Both the position numbers and the translations under genes were made by a program. From Hyphomicrobium sp. 99 (GTDB lineage: Bacteria > Pseudomonadota > Alphaproteobacteria > Rhizobiales > Hyphomicrobiaceae), in NCBI RefSeq assembly GCF_000384335.2, contig NZ_KQ031382.1, forward strand, positions 3,359,545 to 3,423,544: 64,000 nt of DNA, written 5' to 3'. Position 1 is the stretch's first letter. The number at the start of each line of letters is the position of its first letter. The notes under the pieces are model-generated. The model ran no database searches. It was not told the origin of the DNA and saw nothing but the letters and a program-made list of their open reading frames with translations. Shown piece by piece: positions 35,876 to 44,282 of the stretch.

Positions 35876-36917
35876 TGAAGCGCTGCAGGTGGGTCGCGTC
35901 GGCCGCCGCGATGTCCAGATATGCTTTCGCGACTCGCGGCCATTTCTCCGGAGTTCGCGGATTAGGCTCCAATAAGTGAGCGATCGCCAACCTTGCCCGC
36001 AGCATTGCCCGGTGACAGCGATAGAAGCGATATAGCGCTTCCGGCGGATCATCGTGCAATCCTTGCGCGATTTTGCGGTGGCAGTAGTCGCCTATCCATG
36101 CGGCGCCAAGACGTTCGCACTCGACACTGAGATACGCCAATTCGTCGAACGGATCGACGGCTCTCAGTCGTGCGTTGAACTCCAGGCAGTCGATAATTCT
36201 GATGCCATCGGTGAGCCATACGTGCTCCGGACGCAAATCTCCATGCCCGTCAAGAATGCGGCGTTTGCGAACGCGCTCCTCCAGCGTCCGAGCGCAATGG
36301 GTGAGAAATGCGCGCTGAGCATGATCTACCCTGCGTACGGTGGCCGAAGAGAGCCCAAGACGCGCATTGAGGAGGATGCGAGAGTTTTCGTTGAGGCTTC
36401 GCTGCCATTCGCGTATTTGCACGGCGGGAGGGATAAAGACGCGTTGAGTGCGGCGATAGAACCCGACGAGGGTCGACACGAGCCGATCGAGCTGCTGTGT
36501 TTCAACTCTTGAGTTGGTGAGTGCGTGTTCAAGCGTCAACTGCTCATCGAGACGCCTCATAACCACGAGCCAATCGACGATGGTGCCGGTGCCGCCGATT
36601 GAGAGACGATCGCGCGAAATAACCAGGGGCTCCACGTTTAGGTAAATGTCGCGAGCGAGCCGCCTGTTCAAACGGAGTTCGGCTCGACAAGCAGCTTCGC
36701 GTTGCGCGAGCGTCGAGAAATCGAGATAGGGAAAGCGAACGGGCTTCTTTAATTTGTAGGCTTTGTCGCCGGCTAGGAAGACCCATGACATGTGAGTCTC
36801 GCGAACGGAAACGACCTCGCCAGCGTTGAGATGATAAGTGGATGCTCGAGTGAGAAACGAGACTTTTTCCGCAAACGGAAGGCGCTCCTCGACCCGTCTT
36901 GGCGATAATGGTTCCAC
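35793..36917 (-). CDS. APH-like kinase (COG2187-type, without P-loop domain)
   Basis: A 374-residue protein similar in plan to the first gene of the window. It has Ala-Tyr-Lys-Leu-Lys-Lys-Pro (about residue 55), the catalytic Gly-His-Gly-Asp-Leu-Arg-Pro-Glu-His (about 223), and Ile-Ile-Asp-Cys-Leu-Glu-Phe-Asn. The ATPase half found in fused family members is missing, and the stop falls in a Lys-rich tail. The last 80 bases overlap the end of the second prs gene on the other strand. The start is GTG 36917 with a poor ribosome site. A perfect FNR/FixK palindrome lies 112 bases upstream. The substrate is unknown. Confidence 0.88.
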   Translation of the reverse strand: MEPLSPRRVEERLPFAEKVSFLTRASTYHLNAGEVVSVRETHMSWVFLAGDKAYKLKKPVRFPYLDFSTLAQREAACRAELRLNRRLARDIYLNVEPLVISRDRLSIGGTGTIVDWLVVMRRLDEQLTLEHALTNSRVETQQLDRLVSTLVGFYRRTQRVFIPPAVQIREWQRSLNENSRILLNARLGLSSATVRRVDHAQRAFLTHCARTLEERVRKRRILDGHGDLRPEHVWLTDGIRIIDCLEFNARLRAVDPFDELAYLSVECERLGAAWIGDYCHRKIAQGLHDDPPEALYRFYRCHRAMLRARLAIAHLLEPNPRTPEKWPRVAKAYLDIAAADATHLQRFIKKRQGALAVAHLPNRLPPRQAGRLKK

Positions 36918-36979
36918 CTTATTCCATCTCGAGACTGTTGCTCACCTTGGACCGGGAGCCGCTATAGACTGGCTGGATT

Positions 36980-37055
36980 TCAACCCTTCCAGATAAATAA
37001 ATTGCAGCCAAATGGGTCGCCGAATATCTTGATGCACATCAACGCTACGAGCGAG
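36980..37055 (-). pseudogene. Possible C-terminal tail of a glyoxalase/VOC gene
   Basis: The last 24 codons of a leftward frame end in Phe-Gly-Asp-Pro-Phe-Gly-Cys-Asn-Leu-Phe-Ile-Trp-Lys-Gly. This resembles the closing strand of VOC-family proteins (Asp-Pro-Phe-Gly). The front is not recognisable. It overlaps the FNR palindrome, so one of the two readings may be coincidental. Weak evidence. Confidence 0.25.
37029..37042. promoter_or_regulatory. Perfect FNR/FixK palindrome
   Basis: TTGATGCACATCAA is an exact match to the FNR consensus TTGAT-N4-ATCAA. It lies 112 bases before the kinase start on the minus strand and 185 bases before the EEP gene on the plus strand. It is the best match in the window. 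Confidence 0.7.
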
Positions 37056-37226
37056 CCGCTCTGCGCGATTTTGCTCTGTAAGAGCGGCCAGATTTCCAAA
37101 TATGATTTAATTTGTGTGCTTTTCTGTCTTCGTAATCCCATCGTCCCATTTAGGTCACGGGTGTAGGGTGGCGTCGGATTCGACGTCCAGCTAGCATGCA
37201 ATAAACGCGAAGGCGGGCCTAAAGCC

Positions 37227-38210
37227 ATGCGGATTGCGACATTCAACTTGGAGAGCTTGGATCTGCCTCCCAAAGCGCATGTTCCGCTGGAAGTTCGTGC
37301 GGAGATATTAAGACCGGCGCTTGCCCGGCTTGAGGCTGATGTGCTCTGCTTGCAGGAGGTCAATGGCCAACCAGTGCGTGGACAGGCGGAGCGCGCGCTT
37401 GTTGCGCTCGACCAGTTGTTGGCCGGAACACCGTACGCTGAGTACCACCGCGTCTCGACTACGGGTCCAGATGGGCACGGCGTCGCCGATGTCCATAATC
37501 TGGTAACGCTCTCCCGCTTGCCTCTACTTTCGACACGCGAGGTGCGCCATAGCCTCGTGCCGCCCCTGCAGCATTCTGTGCAGACGGCCGAGCCCGCCGA
37601 CACCGACTATAAGCCTCTGCGCTTTGATCGCCCCATACTCGTCACCGATCTTGACGCTGGCAACGGACGGCGCCTCACCGTTGTCAATCTGCATCTTCGT
37701 GCGCCCCTGGCTGCCACCATCGCCGGTCAGAAACTCGCACCTTTCATTTGGAAAACTGTATCGGCGTGGGCCGAAGGCTACTTTCTGGCCGCCGTTCGAC
37801 GAGCGGCACAGGCCCTCGAACTGCGCCTTCTCATAGATCAAATGCTCTCCGAGGATCCGCACCTATTGATAGCAGTCGCAGGTGACTTTAACGCCGAGGA
37901 TCATGAAACGCCGCTCAAGATCGCGATGGGCGCGGAGGAAGACACCGGCAACGGGCAGCTTAGCGGGCAGAGCCTCATCGTGCTCGACCGCGCGATTGCC
38001 GCCGACCGGCGATGGAGCGTATTGCACCATGGCCGCCAGCAAATGCTGGACCACATCCTCGCTAGCCATACGCTCTATGGCTACTTCCGATCGATTGAAG
38101 TCCACAACGAGTCGCTCGGCGACGAGGCGGTAGCCTATTCTAAGATCAGCAATCCGCCGGGGTCCTATCACGCCGCTGTCGTAGCGCAATTTGCGCTCGG
38201 CTTCGGGTGA
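37227..38210 (+). CDS. Endonuclease/exonuclease/phosphatase family protein
   Basis: A 327-residue EEP-fold protein. It begins Ile-Ala-Thr-Phe-Asn-Leu-Glu-Ser, has Val-Leu-Cys-Leu-Gln-Glu-Val-Asn (metal Glu), Val-Val-Asn-Leu-His-Leu-Arg-Ala, Ala-Gly-Asp-Phe-Asn-Ala-Glu-Asp, and a late Asp-His-Ile-Leu-Ala-Ser and Ser-Tyr-His-Ala-Ala (catalytic His). No signal peptide is seen. The substrate could be nucleic acid, phospholipid or inositol phosphate. It is the last intact gene before the integrase fragment and the tRNA. Confidence 0.92.
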   Translation: MRIATFNLESLDLPPKAHVPLEVRAEILRPALARLEADVLCLQEVNGQPVRGQAERALVALDQLLAGTPYAEYHRVSTTGPDGHGVADVHNLVTLSRLPLLSTREVRHSLVPPLQHSVQTAEPADTDYKPLRFDRPILVTDLDAGNGRRLTVVNLHLRAPLAATIAGQKLAPFIWKTVSAWAEGYFLAAVRRAAQALELRLLIDQMLSEDPHLLIAVAGDFNAEDHETPLKIAMGAEEDTGNGQLSGQSLIVLDRAIAADRRWSVLHHGRQQMLDHILASHTLYGYFRSIEVHNESLGDEAVAYSKISNPPGSYHAAVVAQFALGFG

Positions 38211-38234
38211 AAGTCTGCCTCTGAAGCGGCGTCA

Positions 38235-38420
38235 TCAACGGGCCTGGGCGCTCGATCGTAGATAACAAGTAACAATACGAAAGCAGTCTCGGCGTATTTC
38301 CCAGGAGCGCGACCCGCTCGGCTTCACCCTAAGATAGAGCCCGGCGCCATCCGGGTAGAGGCCCGGCTTCTTGATATTCGAGGCAGTGATTGCGGTGAGG
38401 CGATGAGTTGTTTTCGGCAT
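38235..38420 (-). pseudogene. Truncated tyrosine integrase (arm-binding N-terminus)
   Basis: From ATG 38420 the leftward frame encodes Leu-Thr-Ala-Ile-Thr-Ala-Ser-Asn-Ile-Lys-Lys-Pro-Gly, then Asp-Gly-Ala-Gly-Leu-Tyr-Leu-Arg-Val, then Gly-Ser-Arg-Ser-Trp. This is the DUF4102 arm-type DNA-binding start of P4-like integrases. After about 44 residues the similarity ends and the frame stops. The catalytic domain is missing. It lies 136 bases from the 3' end of tRNA-Ser and points away from it, the usual place of an island integrase, so this is the scar of an integrated element. Confidence 0.75.
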
Positions 38421-38555
38421 CCCCGGGTCCACAAACGCGAGGCCGATGGTAGGCGATTTGCGCCGACGTCCATAGTCGTCAGATGGGGCTTTGCCCTGAT
38501 TTTATTACGGCAATTTTCTCAGACCGCCGTCAATAGACACCGACAGACAGGGGGT

Positions 38556-38645
38556 TGGCGGAGAGGGTGGGATTCGAACCCACGAGACCCTTACGAGCCT
38601 ACACGCGTTCCAGGCGAGCGCCTTCAACCACTCGGCCACCTCTCC
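38556..38645 (-). tRNA. tRNA-Ser (GGA)
   Basis: A 90-base tRNA on the minus strand: acceptor GGAGAGG pairing with CCTCTCC, anticodon loop CTGGAAC (anticodon GGA), a long class II variable arm, TTCGAAT in the T loop, and an encoded CCA end. It is intact. It likely served as the attachment site for the element to the left. Confidence 0.97.
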
Positions 38646-38800
38646 AACGCAATCGCGAAGCAGCGCACTTAACCCATCCGCGCCTCAAGCGCAACGCTGC
38701 TCGACAAAGTCTCTGCACTTGACCGCCGTCGGCCCCGGCCACACAAAGGTGCCACTCAAGGCACCCGGTTAACGAACCCGGCGAACGAGCAAGCGCGAAT

Positions 38801-39298
38801 ATGACCTCGTCAGTGCTACTGAAAATCTTTGCCGGATTGGCCGCATTAAGCGCAACAGCCTACTGTTGCCTATGGTATGCGGCTGGCGAGCCTAACAACG
38901 GCTGGTTGCTGCGCCTGGCTCTGGCTGCCTTCCTGATCGCGGTCGTCATGAGCGTGGTGAACCCCGAAACCCGCCCCAGATTGATGCTGCGGTTTCTCGC
39001 CGCGCTCTTTGCCTTGTGCACGCTCATCGCCTTCGCAGCCGATATTTCACGGGCTCCCGTCGATGGAGCGTCCCCTGGCGCCATCTCCTTGATGCAGCAC
39101 CTGCAAAGCTGGGCCCCTGCCTTTCTGGCGGCGCTGCAGCGGTCGGTCACGGCCTCGAGCGAGCCGTTCCTTTGGGACCCCGTTCTGACCTCGGTTTTGT
39201 CGCTGCCGGGAACGCTGATCTTCCTGCTGCTCGCTATTGCCTGCGGCTATCTCGGACGACCCCGCCGCCGGGTCCGCATTTTCGCGAACGACTATTGA
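38801..39298 (+). CDS. Small hydrophobic membrane protein
   Basis: A 165-residue protein with four hydrophobic segments (about residues 5-27, 34-52, 62-82 and 132-155) and a basic C-terminus. The region 86-130 is probably an extracytoplasmic loop. I do not recognise a family. A short gap of 155 bases separates it from tRNA-Ser, and msrA follows on the same strand after 114 bases. Function unknown. Confidence 0.75.
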   Translation: MTSSVLLKIFAGLAALSATAYCCLWYAAGEPNNGWLLRLALAAFLIAVVMSVVNPETRPRLMLRFLAALFALCTLIAFAADISRAPVDGASPGAISLMQHLQSWAPAFLAALQRSVTASSEPFLWDPVLTSVLSLPGTLIFLLLAIACGYLGRPRRRVRIFANDY

Positions 39299-39412
39299 AA
39301 TAGCCAAAATTGCACCGCCTCCGGGCGCAACGGCAGCCCGTTAGGACTGAAACGAAATGGGATAGGCTATCGTATACTGGGCATCATCCCAATAATAAGA
39401 AGGAGCCAATCC

Positions 39413-40066
39413 ATGTTTGCCAGGAAGCAGGTCGCGATGCCATCTGCCGAGCAGGCGCCGAAGGGGCGCCCGGCCCCAATTCTCGGCGCGGACGCCGAGC
39501 ACTATCTCTTTTCGCGGCCGTTGCAGCCGCCTTACCCTGAGGGTCTCGAGGTCGCGATATTCGGCCTCGGATGCTTCTGGGGTGCCGAACGGCTGTTTTG
39601 GCAACTGGGCGACGGCATTTGGATAACGGCCGCCGGCTACGCGGGCGGCTACACACCGAACCCGACGTATGAGGAGGTCTGCTCCGGCCGCACCGGACAT
39701 ACCGAAATCGTCGTCGTCGTCTTCGACCCGAAAACCATTTCCTACGACGCGCTTCTGAAGACGTTTTGGGAAGCTCACGATCCAACCCAAGGCTTCCGCC
39801 AGGGCAACGACATCGGCACGCAGTACCGCTCGGCGATCTACACGACGACGCCGGAGCAGTTCGCGGCGGCCGAGGCATCACGAAAGGCCTACGAGCAAGC
39901 CATCGCCCACAAAGGCTATGGCCCGATCACAACCGAGATCAAGCCAACCGGTCCGATCTATCTGGCCGAAGGCTATCACCAGCAGTACCTGGCCAAGGTT
40001 CCGCACGGCTACTGCGGCTTGGCCGGAACCGGAGTGACCTGCCCGAAGCCGGCTTCCGTCTCCTAG
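39413..40066 (+). CDS. msrA: Peptide methionine (S)-sulfoxide reductase
   Basis: A 217-residue MsrA that repairs oxidised methionine with thioredoxin. Gly-Cys-Phe-Trp-Gly at about residue 53 carries the catalytic Cys, and [10 protein letters not shown] and Tyr-His-Gln-Gln-Tyr-Leu follow. The C-terminal [12 protein letters not shown] has recycling Cys residues, as in the long E. coli type. AAGGAG precedes the ATG. A strong hairpin follows. Confidence 0.96.
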   Translation: MFARKQVAMPSAEQAPKGRPAPILGADAEHYLFSRPLQPPYPEGLEVAIFGLGCFWGAERLFWQLGDGIWITAAGYAGGYTPNPTYEEVCSGRTGHTEIVVVVFDPKTISYDALLKTFWEAHDPTQGFRQGNDIGTQYRSAIYTTTPEQFAAAEASRKAYEQAIAHKGYGPITTEIKPTGPIYLAEGYHQQYLAKVPHGYCGLAGTGVTCPKPASVS

Positions 40067-40076
40067 GCGGCTAACG

Positions 40077-40115
40077 CGTCGGGCGGCCGGCTCCCCGTAG
40101 GGGAGTCGCCCGACG
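40077..40115. terminator. Bidirectional terminator between msrA and mepA
   Basis: CGTCGGGCG pairs with CGCCCGACG over 9 bases. An inner stem CTCCCC-GTA-GGGGAG makes a long hairpin followed by an AT-rich run. It lies between two convergent genes. Confidence 0.75.
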
Positions 40116-40125
40116 CAATCAAAAA

Positions 40126-41628
40126 TTATTTAGGATCGGCCAATTTCGGATCGGTCGTTGCGGCCTTGTGCAAATGCGGACGAAGAGCCGGACTATTTGC
40201 CAAATGCGATGGCAACGCCTTTGCGCCCGGAACAGCCGCGGCGCTGGCGATCGCTGAGTGAACGGCGGCAGCCTTCGCCAACGTCCGCTTGACTTGCAGA
40301 GGCGTCAGCAGCGCTTCCCGCGGCACCGGCACCGGATCGGGACCGGAGGCCAGAACCGCTTGGCATTCCTTCGGCAGCTCGGCCAGCATGAGAGGCGGCT
40401 TCGGCGGTTTCACACCCGCAACCGGAGGAGGCGCGGGCTCGAGCGGTGTCTTGGACGGAACCACTTTTGCCAGCCACTGATCGACTTCCTTCCCGCAACC
40501 GTCATCACCTGTCGGCGGCACTTGCGGCGCACATCCGGCAAAGCCCTCGGGACATTTGATACGCATGTGAAAGTGATAGTAATGCCCAAACCAAGGCCTG
40601 ACTTTTCCGAGCCACTTGCGGTCAGGATCACCAACCTTGCACAGCGCTTTCTTGATCGCCGGATGGACAAAGATCCGTTCGACTTGCGGATACGACGCTG
40701 CCCGCTTGATGAGGGCGACCTGCTTCTCGGAGAAGACAGCCGGATCGACGGCAAGCCCCGTGCTGTCGAGCATCGACGTCGCCTGCAGGTCTTCGCGCTC
40801 CTTGTTGCTGAGACGGCGATCCGGCATCGGCGTCAGCCAGATATCGGCATCGAGCCCGATTTGATGGCTCGCATGTCCCGTGATCATCGGACCGCCGCGC
40901 GGCTGCGCGATATCTCCGACGAGAAGACCCGGCCAGCCATCGAGCTTCTGCGCGTCCTTGGCAAACTGTTGGACGAGCGCGATGAGCTTCGGATGACCCC
41001 AATTGCGATTGCGCGATAAGCGCATCTCCTGCCAAGCCGGACCATCGATCGGCAGCGGCACCGCGCCTGAGAGGCAACCTCGTGAATACGATCCGATAGC
41101 CCGCGCCTCGAGCGGCGCCGGAACCTTGGCCGCACCGAAGAGCGTCTTGGCTCCGATGAATTTTGGCCAGACGGGCTCTTTGGTCGGTACGGAAGCTTCG
41201 GTCCCCGGAATAGGTTCAACCTTGATTGAGATCGGCCGCGCTGTCGAAGCGGCTGCAGGAGCCGCCGCTCCTGTCTGATGCTCCGTCGTCACCGAGCCCG
41301 TAGTCGTGGCGGCGTCTGCAGGTGCCGGGCTTTGTGCTTGCGCCGCACTGCCCGGCTCCTCGCCCTGTGGTCCGCTCTCATCCGAATTCGTCAGCAGGCC
41401 GTTCCTGGGAACGAAATCCGGCAGCGCCGGGTGCTTGCCTGCGTCGGGATGCGCGGGATCGGGTGAAACGGGAACACCGCTCGAATCGTCGACCGGTCGT
41501 GGGTCGGCGCGAAGCGGTCCGATGAAATTCAGCGCTGCCAGCGGCGCACCCGGCGATTGGAGCCACGAAGCACCAACCAAGGCCATCGCACAGAAGACCG
41601 CGAGCACCAGTAACCTTGCGGCCCTCAT
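40126..41628 (-). CDS. mepA: Penicillin-insensitive murein endopeptidase
   Basis: A 500-residue exported peptidoglycan hydrolase. A signal peptide (residues 1-21) is followed by a Pro/Ala/Ser-rich linker to about 150. The MepA domain (about 165-375) has Gly-His-Ala-Ser-His-Gln-Ile-Gly-Leu-Asp-Ala-Asp-Ile-Trp and Gly-His-Tyr-Tyr-His-Phe-His-Met-Arg, the zinc ligands of the LAS family. The C-terminal 110 residues are Pro/Ala-rich. It is nearly twice the length of E. coli MepA because of the two linkers. It cuts D-Ala-meso-DAP cross-links in the periplasm. Confidence 0.93.
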   Translation of the reverse strand: MRAARLLVLAVFCAMALVGASWLQSPGAPLAALNFIGPLRADPRPVDDSSGVPVSPDPAHPDAGKHPALPDFVPRNGLLTNSDESGPQGEEPGSAAQAQSPAPADAATTTGSVTTEHQTGAAAPAAASTARPISIKVEPIPGTEASVPTKEPVWPKFIGAKTLFGAAKVPAPLEARAIGSYSRGCLSGAVPLPIDGPAWQEMRLSRNRNWGHPKLIALVQQFAKDAQKLDGWPGLLVGDIAQPRGGPMITGHASHQIGLDADIWLTPMPDRRLSNKEREDLQATSMLDSTGLAVDPAVFSEKQVALIKRAASYPQVERIFVHPAIKKALCKVGDPDRKWLGKVRPWFGHYYHFHMRIKCPEGFAGCAPQVPPTGDDGCGKEVDQWLAKVVPSKTPLEPAPPPVAGVKPPKPPLMLAELPKECQAVLASGPDPVPVPREALLTPLQVKRTLAKAAAVHSAIASAAAVPGAKALPSHLANSPALRPHLHKAATTDPKLADPK

Positions 41629-41794
41629 GCTTGTCCCCGTTTTTTGACTCGCGCCATCTTAGACCATTCTCGGGCGAAATTCTGATCCTACATCGATTTC
41701 CAGTTGCGGTGTTGCCTAGCGCCACATAATCGAACCGGAGCCATTGCATCCCGCCCGGCACATCCGCTTCATCAGCACCATTGCGAACCCAATT

Positions 41795-42505
41795 ATGACA
41801 CGCCTTCAAAAGGTTACCGAACCGGCCGCCAAAAATGCAGCGACGGACGCTAAACCCGTCTTTCGCATCGACAACGGCATAACCGGTGCCAAATCTCGAC
41901 TGATTTTAGCTCATGGAGCGGGCGCGGGGATTACTTCTTCGTATATGGAAGCGATTGCCGCACTCCTCACTGAACGGGATATCGCGCTCACGCTTTTCGA
42001 GTTCGGCTACATGTCGGCCAGACGCGACGGTGGCGCGAAACGCCCGCCGCCGAAAGCCGAGAAGCTGATCCCCGAATTCCAGGACATCGTAACCACGGCA
42101 GCCGGCGAAAATCCGCGCCAAAAGCTCTTCATCGGCGGCAAGTCCATGGGCGGGCGCGTTGCGAGCATGCTGGCCGATGAACTCTACGAGCAAAACGTGA
42201 TCAGCGGCCTCGTCTGTCTCGGTTATCCGTTCCATGCGCCGGGAACCCCCGACAAACTGCGCACCGATCATCTGACGAAGCTTCGCTGTCCCGCCCTCAT
42301 TGTCCAAGGCGAGCGCGATCCGTTCGGAAGCCTTAGCGAAATCGAAGAAATCCAGCTTTCCAAGAAAATCACGTTCGCCTGGATGAGCGACGGCGACCAT
42401 GATTTCGGTCCGCGCGGAAATTCGGGTTTCACGCGAAAGGGTAATCTCAAAGCCGCCGCCGATGCCGTTGCGGCATTTATCGCGAAGCATTCGGGCCCGC
42501 GTTGA
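41795..42505 (+). CDS. Alpha/beta hydrolase of the KANL3/Tex30 family
   Basis: A 236-residue hydrolase (COG3571). The oxyanion hole is Ala-His-Gly-Ala-Gly-Ala-Gly, the nucleophile elbow Gly-Gly-Lys-Ser-Met-Gly-Gly-Arg, the acid is in Gln-Gly-Glu-Arg-Asp-Pro-Phe-Gly, and the His in Gly-Asp-His-Asp-Phe. ATG 41795 is preferred over TTG 41744. No signal peptide is seen. Substrate unknown. lysK follows after 87 bases on the same strand. Confidence 0.9.
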   Translation: MTRLQKVTEPAAKNAATDAKPVFRIDNGITGAKSRLILAHGAGAGITSSYMEAIAALLTERDIALTLFEFGYMSARRDGGAKRPPPKAEKLIPEFQDIVTTAAGENPRQKLFIGGKSMGGRVASMLADELYEQNVISGLVCLGYPFHAPGTPDKLRTDHLTKLRCPALIVQGERDPFGSLSEIEEIQLSKKITFAWMSDGDHDFGPRGNSGFTRKGNLKAAADAVAAFIAKHSGPR

Positions 42506-42592
42506 CGCTGACCCCCGAGCCACCTACGGTGCGCGCCTTCGTCTCAAAACAAGCCTTTGCAATACCAACCTCACCGACCGTAGCAGCACCCG

Positions 42593-44245
42593 ATGACCGC
42601 ACTCGTCTTCACGCCTGAGCAGGCCGCCGCCAGCAAAGATTCCAAGGCTTGGCCATTCGAAGAAGCGCGCCGGCTCATCAAGCGGTTGGAGCGCCTGCCC
42701 GATGGCGCGACGAAGACAGTGCTTTTCGAAACCGGCTATGGCCCGTCGGGCCTTCCACACATCGGCACGTTCGGTGAAGTCGCCCGCACGACGATGGTGC
42801 GCCACGCCTTCGAGGTTCTGACGGAAGGCAAACGCAAGACGCGCCTCCTTTGCTTTTCCGACGACATGGACGGCATGCGCAAAATTCCGGAGAATGTTCC
42901 GGATCGCAAGGCGCTCGAGCCCTATTTGCAAATGCCGCTGACCACCGTTCCGAACCCATTCGGCGGCGATTACAAGAGCTTCGGCGACCACAACAATGCA
43001 ATGTTGCGGCGCTTCCTCGATACGTTCGGCTTCGAGTACGAATTCGCCAGTGCCACCGAATACTACAAGGCCGGCCGCTTCGATGAGGTCTTGCTGCGCG
43101 CCGTCGAACGCTACGACGACATCATGAAGGTCATGCTGCCGACGCTCGGCGCGGAACGTCAGGCGACCTACAGTCCGTTCCTGCCGATCTCTCCGAAGTC
43201 CGGCCGCGTCCTCTACGTCCCCATGAAACAGGTGGACCCGAAGTCCGGCACGATCACGTTCGCCGATGAAGACGGCGAGGACATCACCCTTTCGGTCACC
43301 GGCGGCCAGGTCAAACTGCAGTGGAAGCCGGATTTCGGCATGCGTTGGGTTGCCCTCGGCGTCGACTTCGAAATGTTCGGCAAAGACCACCAGACGAACG
43401 CGCCGATCTACGACAAGATCTGCGAAATCCTCGGCGGCGTCGCGCCCGAGCACTACGTCTACGAGCTATTCCTCGACGACAAGGGCGAGAAGATTTCGAA
43501 GTCGCGCGGCAACGGCCTGACCATCGACGAATGGCTGACGTACGCCTCGCCCGAAAGCCTGTCGCTTTTCATGTATCAGAAGCCGAGAAGCGCGAAGCGG
43601 CTCTATTTCGATGTCATTCCCCGCGCCGTCGATGAATACCTGCAGTTCCTGTCAGGATACCCGAAGCAGGAACCGAAGCAGCAACTCGACAATCCGGTTT
43701 GGCACATCCACTCGGGCACGCCGCCTAAGCCGCAAATCCCCGTCACGTTCGGGTTGCTGCTCAATCTCGTTTCGGTTTCCCACGCGCACACGAAGGACGT
43801 CCTGTGGGGCTTCCTCGACCGTTACACGCACGGAGCAAAGCCGGAAGACAATCCGATCATCGATCAGCTGGCGGGTTATGCGATCCGCTACTACGAAGAT
43901 TTCGTGAAGCCGACGAAGAAGTTTCGGACGCCCGACGACGTCGAGATCGCAGCCCTCGAAAGTCTCGACAAAGCGCTCGCAGCGCTTCCTGCGGACAGCG
44001 ACGGCGACACGATCCAGAACGCATTGCTGGACGTCGGCCGCGCTATCCCGCGCTATCAGGATCCGACGAAAACGAGCCCAACGGGGGGACCGGGCGTCAA
44101 ACTCGACTGGTTCCAGGCAATCTACGAAATCCTGCTCGGCCAGGAGCGCGGACCGCGTCTCGGCACGTTCGTCGCGCTCTATGGAATTCCTGAAACGCGT
44201 GCCTTGATCGCCAAGGCACTCACCGGTGCCCTCGCCAACGCCTGA
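42593..44245 (+). CDS. lysK: Lysyl-tRNA synthetase, class I
   Basis: A 550-residue class I LysRS (archaeal type, also standard in many alphaproteobacteria). The HIGH-like motif is Pro-His-Ile-Gly-Thr near residue 55, and the KMSKS-like motif is Lys-Ile-Ser-Lys-Ser at about 300. The C-terminal alpha-helix-cage anticodon domain follows. It charges tRNA-Lys in the cytoplasm. No class II lysS is in the window. The start at 42593 has a poor ribosome site but matches the family N-terminus. Confidence 0.96.
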   Translation: MTALVFTPEQAAASKDSKAWPFEEARRLIKRLERLPDGATKTVLFETGYGPSGLPHIGTFGEVARTTMVRHAFEVLTEGKRKTRLLCFSDDMDGMRKIPENVPDRKALEPYLQMPLTTVPNPFGGDYKSFGDHNNAMLRRFLDTFGFEYEFASATEYYKAGRFDEVLLRAVERYDDIMKVMLPTLGAERQATYSPFLPISPKSGRVLYVPMKQVDPKSGTITFADEDGEDITLSVTGGQVKLQWKPDFGMRWVALGVDFEMFGKDHQTNAPIYDKICEILGGVAPEHYVYELFLDDKGEKISKSRGNGLTIDEWLTYASPESLSLFMYQKPRSAKRLYFDVIPRAVDEYLQFLSGYPKQEPKQQLDNPVWHIHSGTPPKPQIPVTFGLLLNLVSVSHAHTKDVLWGFLDRYTHGAKPEDNPIIDQLAGYAIRYYEDFVKPTKKFRTPDDVEIAALESLDKALAALPADSDGDTIQNALLDVGRAIPRYQDPTKTSPTGGPGVKLDWFQAIYEILLGQERGPRLGTFVALYGIPETRALIAKALTGALANA

Positions 44246-44282
44246 CCCCCCGCCGATCGGCGGCGAAAATGCGGAGCCGAGG

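Larger units (their letters stand above)
36918..37226. other. Intergenic region with regulatory site and inverted repeat
   Basis: About 309 bases between the leftward kinase gene and the rightward EEP gene. It contains the FNR/FixK palindrome (37029-37042), an 8-base inverted repeat GCCGCTCT / AGAGCGGC (37055-37062 and 37081-37088), and a possible gene tail described separately. The stretch 37090-37130 is AT-rich. Confidence 0.6.

Noticed and set aside
40258..41019. A 253-codon open frame opposite mepA
   Set aside because: Arg-rich shadow of mepA; no motif, no ribosome site.
42524..43453. A 309-codon open frame opposite lysK
   Set aside because: Shadow of lysK; the plus strand has HIGH and KMSKS-type motifs throughout.
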